Shown one piece after another: positions 62,112-64,000 of a stretch of DNA of 64,000 nucleotides. The stretch covers positions 4,880,475 through 4,944,474 of the forward strand of contig NZ_KB912877.1 of the NCBI RefSeq assembly GCF_000383855.1, given 5' to 3'. Both the position numbers and the translations under genes were made by a program. Origin of the DNA: Methylobacter marinus A45. Lineage in GTDB: Bacteria > Pseudomonadota > Gammaproteobacteria > Methylococcales > Methylomonadaceae. Numbering within the stretch: position 1 is the first letter of the stretch; each line of letters starts with the position of its first letter. The notes beneath the pieces were generated by a model that was not told the origin of the DNA, did not search any database, and saw only the letters and a list, made by a program, of their open reading frames with translations.

Positions 62112-63103
62112 TGCGACGAACCGCTAAAACTGACTTCCCCGGAAGCGAACGCCTGAAGGCTGCCGTCAGACCGCTTGATCAACAGCGTGCCGTCATCATT
62201 GATGCCTTCAACAATACCGTCGAATGGCTGCGTGCCGATAAACAGTGTCGCCGCTTTGCCTTTCAGACTGTCATAAGCGCGCCACTCATCGACGTAGGCT
62301 TGAATGCCGGCGCCTTCGAAATCCGCGATAACCGGCAACAGATGCTCCAGCAGCAAACCGGCCAGCCTGTTCCTGGATAACCGGTGGCGGCCGGTCACCT
62401 TGCTCAGATCGGTCCATGCCTGATCAATATTTTCTGTTTCGGCTTCCGGCAAGAACAAATTCAGCCCCAGGCCGATCACCGCCGAACACGGGCCATCGGT
62501 TTCGCCTGAAACCTCAACCAGAATGCCGCCCAGTTTTTTACCCTGGCTGTAGATGTCATTAGGCCATTTCAGACCGATATCCTCGACATCATGCTGTTTT
62601 AAAGCCCGCATGACCGCGACGCCGATAGCCAGGCTCAAGCCGGAGATAGCGGCCGGCCCCTGCTGAAAGCGCCATAGGATCGACAGGTAAATATTGCTGC
62701 CGTAGGGCGACACCCACTGCCGCCCGCGCCTGCCCTTGCCCGCGCTCTGATGTTCCGCGAAGCAAACCGCGCCCGAGCGCGCGTCTTGCCGGGCGCGTTC
62801 CACCAGATAACTGTTCGTGGAATGGATCCGGTCATGGATCTCGAGCGATGAGATCAAGGCGCGGACCCGCTCGCTCAGGACTGCCTCGATTTCGGCATGA
62901 GCCAGCAGCTCAAGCGGTTTATCCAGCCGATAGCCCCTGCCCCGGACCGCTGAGTGTTGCAGGCCCAGTTCGGCCAGATGGTTCAATTGCTTCCATATCG
63001 CTGCCCGGCTGAGCCGCATGGTGTCGGCCAGTTCGGTTCCGGAATGAAATTGGCCGTCTGCCAAAATAGCCAGGAGCTTTTTTTGTGTTTCGGAAATGAC
63101 CAC
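62108..63103 (-). CDS. birA: Biotin--protein ligase / biotin operon repressor
   Basis: A 331-aa bifunctional protein. The N-terminal winged helix (about 1-60; SGTELADTMRLSRAAIWKQL) can bind DNA. The ligase domain has STNSYLVE, the biotin-adenylate loop AGKGRRGRQWVSPYGSNIY (Lys replacing the usual Arg at the second position of GRGRRGR), LKWPNDIY and GGILVEVSGE. A C-terminal SH3-like domain ends with IKRSDGSLQAFASGEVSF. It is the first gene of the birA-coaX-SPOR operon. Confidence 0.95.
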   Translation of the reverse strand: MVISETQKKLLAILADGQFHSGTELADTMRLSRAAIWKQLNHLAELGLQHSAVRGRGYRLDKPLELLAHAEIEAVLSERVRALISSLEIHDRIHSTNSYLVERARQDARSGAVCFAEHQSAGKGRRGRQWVSPYGSNIYLSILWRFQQGPAAISGLSLAIGVAVMRALKQHDVEDIGLKWPNDIYSQGKKLGGILVEVSGETDGPCSAVIGLGLNLFLPEAETENIDQAWTDLSKVTGRHRLSRNRLAGLLLEHLLPVIADFEGAGIQAYVDEWRAYDSLKGKAATLFIGTQPFDGIVEGINDDGTLLIKRSDGSLQAFASGEVSFSGSSQ

Positions 63104-63165
63104 GTCGCTAGCCCCCGAACGACCGTTGATTTATGTTAAAAGCCAAAATGTTCGATACCTCTTTG

Positions 63166-63759
63166 TCATGACTGATGACCCGCTTCTTTTTTATCACGGA
63201 TCTGCTGCAATTGCCTTTTGACCACATGCTTGATCAACAATTCTCGGTCCTGCTCTTCCATGCCGATATAATCAACGCCGATTCTATAGGGATACCGGCC
63301 GTCAGCGGCAGGCTGTTCATTGCAGTAAATCACCTTGCCGTAGGTCACGATCATGGCCATGCAGGAGACCAGCCACATTTTGATTTCCAGAAACTCACCG
63401 GGCTTAAGCGCTTCTTCACTTTCAAAAGCCAGGCCGGCCGCGCTGAGGTTTACGTTACGCGCATTTTTTTCTCTAAAGGCGCTATCCTGCGTGATGATGG
63501 CCTGCGCCAGCAGGCCAATTTTACGATCGATCAATTTCAAATAATTGACGACGTCAGGCTGGCTCTTTTCCAGCCGGCGCAAAAGCACGGTCGATTCCTG
63601 CGACAGCATTTCCAGGGCAGCGGACAGCGAGTAATGCGTCAAGACATTATTTTCGGCCGGCCCCGCTCCCGCCGCCTCGTGTTGATCGATTTTCCTGTAG
63701 AACAGATCAACTTCATCATCAATGCGAAAAAATCGCCGTTTCTCTTTAGAACCCGTCAT
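63166..63759 (-). CDS. PilZ-domain protein
   Basis: A 197-aa cytoplasmic protein. It begins EKRRFFRIDDEVDLFYRKI, where the RRxxR-like basic motif for c-di-GMP resembles the PilZ start. A helical middle (about 40-95) is followed by the beta-barrel with NVNLSAAGLAFESEEALKPG, the (D/N)xSxxG motif seen as NLSAAG. It is therefore a probable c-di-GMP receptor. It lies just downstream of the MotB/OmpA-like gene and may adjust motility; the window's two GGDEF proteins would supply signal. Confidence 0.85.
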   Translation of the reverse strand: MTGSKEKRRFFRIDDEVDLFYRKIDQHEAAGAGPAENNVLTHYSLSAALEMLSQESTVLLRRLEKSQPDVVNYLKLIDRKIGLLAQAIITQDSAFREKNARNVNLSAAGLAFESEEALKPGEFLEIKMWLVSCMAMIVTYGKVIYCNEQPAADGRYPYRIGVDYIGMEEQDRELLIKHVVKRQLQQIRDKKEAGHQS

Positions 63760-63779
63760 GTCCCCTACCTTGATAGCCT

Positions 63780-64000
63780 TTAATTTATTTTGTCCGTGTC
63801 GACTAACGAATCGGCGCCAGCCAGCTTTTTTCGTTCCAAGTCCAAAGTGGGGTCCGTCTCAACGATGACAACTTCCACGCGTCTGTTTCTGGCCCGGTTT
63901 TCTTCGGATGTATTGGGCACCAACGGTTGAGTATCCGCATAACCTTGTACAACCACACGCTCTTTGTCGATACCGTTGTTATGGAGCATGTGCAGCGCCA
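63780..64000 (-). CDS. MotB/OmpA-type protein, C-terminal part
   Basis: Only the last 73 codons are in the window; the frame enters from the right edge. RVVVQGYADTQPL and ENRARNRRVEVVIVETD form the C-terminal half of an OmpA-like peptidoglycan-binding domain, most like flagellar stator proteins MotB/PomB. The short tail DPTLDLERKKLAGADSL follows. A motA-like gene would be expected upstream outside the window. An OmpA-family lipoprotein is the alternative. Confidence 0.8.
   Translation of the reverse strand, partial: ALHMLHNNGIDKERVVVQGYADTQPLVPNTSEENRARNRRVEVVIVETDPTLDLERKKLAGADSLVDTDKIN

Overview
The window is a 64-kb stretch of chromosome from a free-living gammaproteobacterium. Evidence for this includes an sdhCDAB-sdhE-ygfX cluster, ygfZ, birA-coaX-SPOR, an inner-membrane MCE/Mla-type lipid transporter, several c-di-GMP and HDOD signalling genes and MotB/PilZ genes. 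The coding style (GC-rich core genes, many palindromic intergenic repeats) and gene content would fit Methylococcales, but no methane-oxidation gene is present, so that placement is inference only.

Layout. 0-5.6 kb: a purine-salvage/oxidation operon on the minus strand (adenine deaminase, xanthine dehydrogenase XdhA and XdhB, a membrane protein). 5.9-12.5 kb: a Rap1a-type secreted protein, an MCE lipid-transport operon (permease, ATPase, MCE protein, lipoprotein) interrupted by a MITE-like element, and an MGDG-synthase-type glycosyltransferase. 12.5-15.8 kb: a UPF0215/DUF99 protein, murI, and the first 19 codons of a PduO-type cobalamin adenosyltransferase cut off by a decayed IS4-family element.

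15.8-30.3 kb is the most unusual region. It reads, on the minus strand, as a 3048-residue exported beta-propeller protein, a roughly 1000-residue exported transglutaminase-fold protein with an exchangeable hydrophobic C-terminus, a 55-residue membrane protein in the immunity-gene position, then a displaced second cassette. The displaced cassette repeats the pre-toxin segment of the large protein, fuses it to a PD-(D/E)XK nuclease-like domain, and is followed by its own probable immunity gene. I interpret this as a polymorphic-toxin locus with a main gene and an orphan C-terminal module.

30.8-44 kb is a defence-type island on the minus strand: a frameshifted DUF1016 nuclease, a PIN toxin with antitoxin, an AlbA_2/ATPase protein, a type I restriction-modification system (hsdR, hsdM, hsdS) and a CARF-like sigma-54 activator at the head. 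The hsdS 3' end is duplicated around a block of tandem repeats.

44-55.7 kb is conserved core: two GGDEF proteins, two tandem tRNA-Met(CAT) genes, ychF, a frameshifted HDOD gene, sdhCDAB/sdhE/ygfX, ygfZ, an intact HDOD protein and heme A synthase. 56.2-60.0 kb looks like an integron cassette cluster without integrase: five plus-strand accessory genes with four attC-like sites. 60.4-64 kb returns to core genes: SPOR protein, coaX, birA, a PilZ protein and the end of a MotB/OmpA-like gene.
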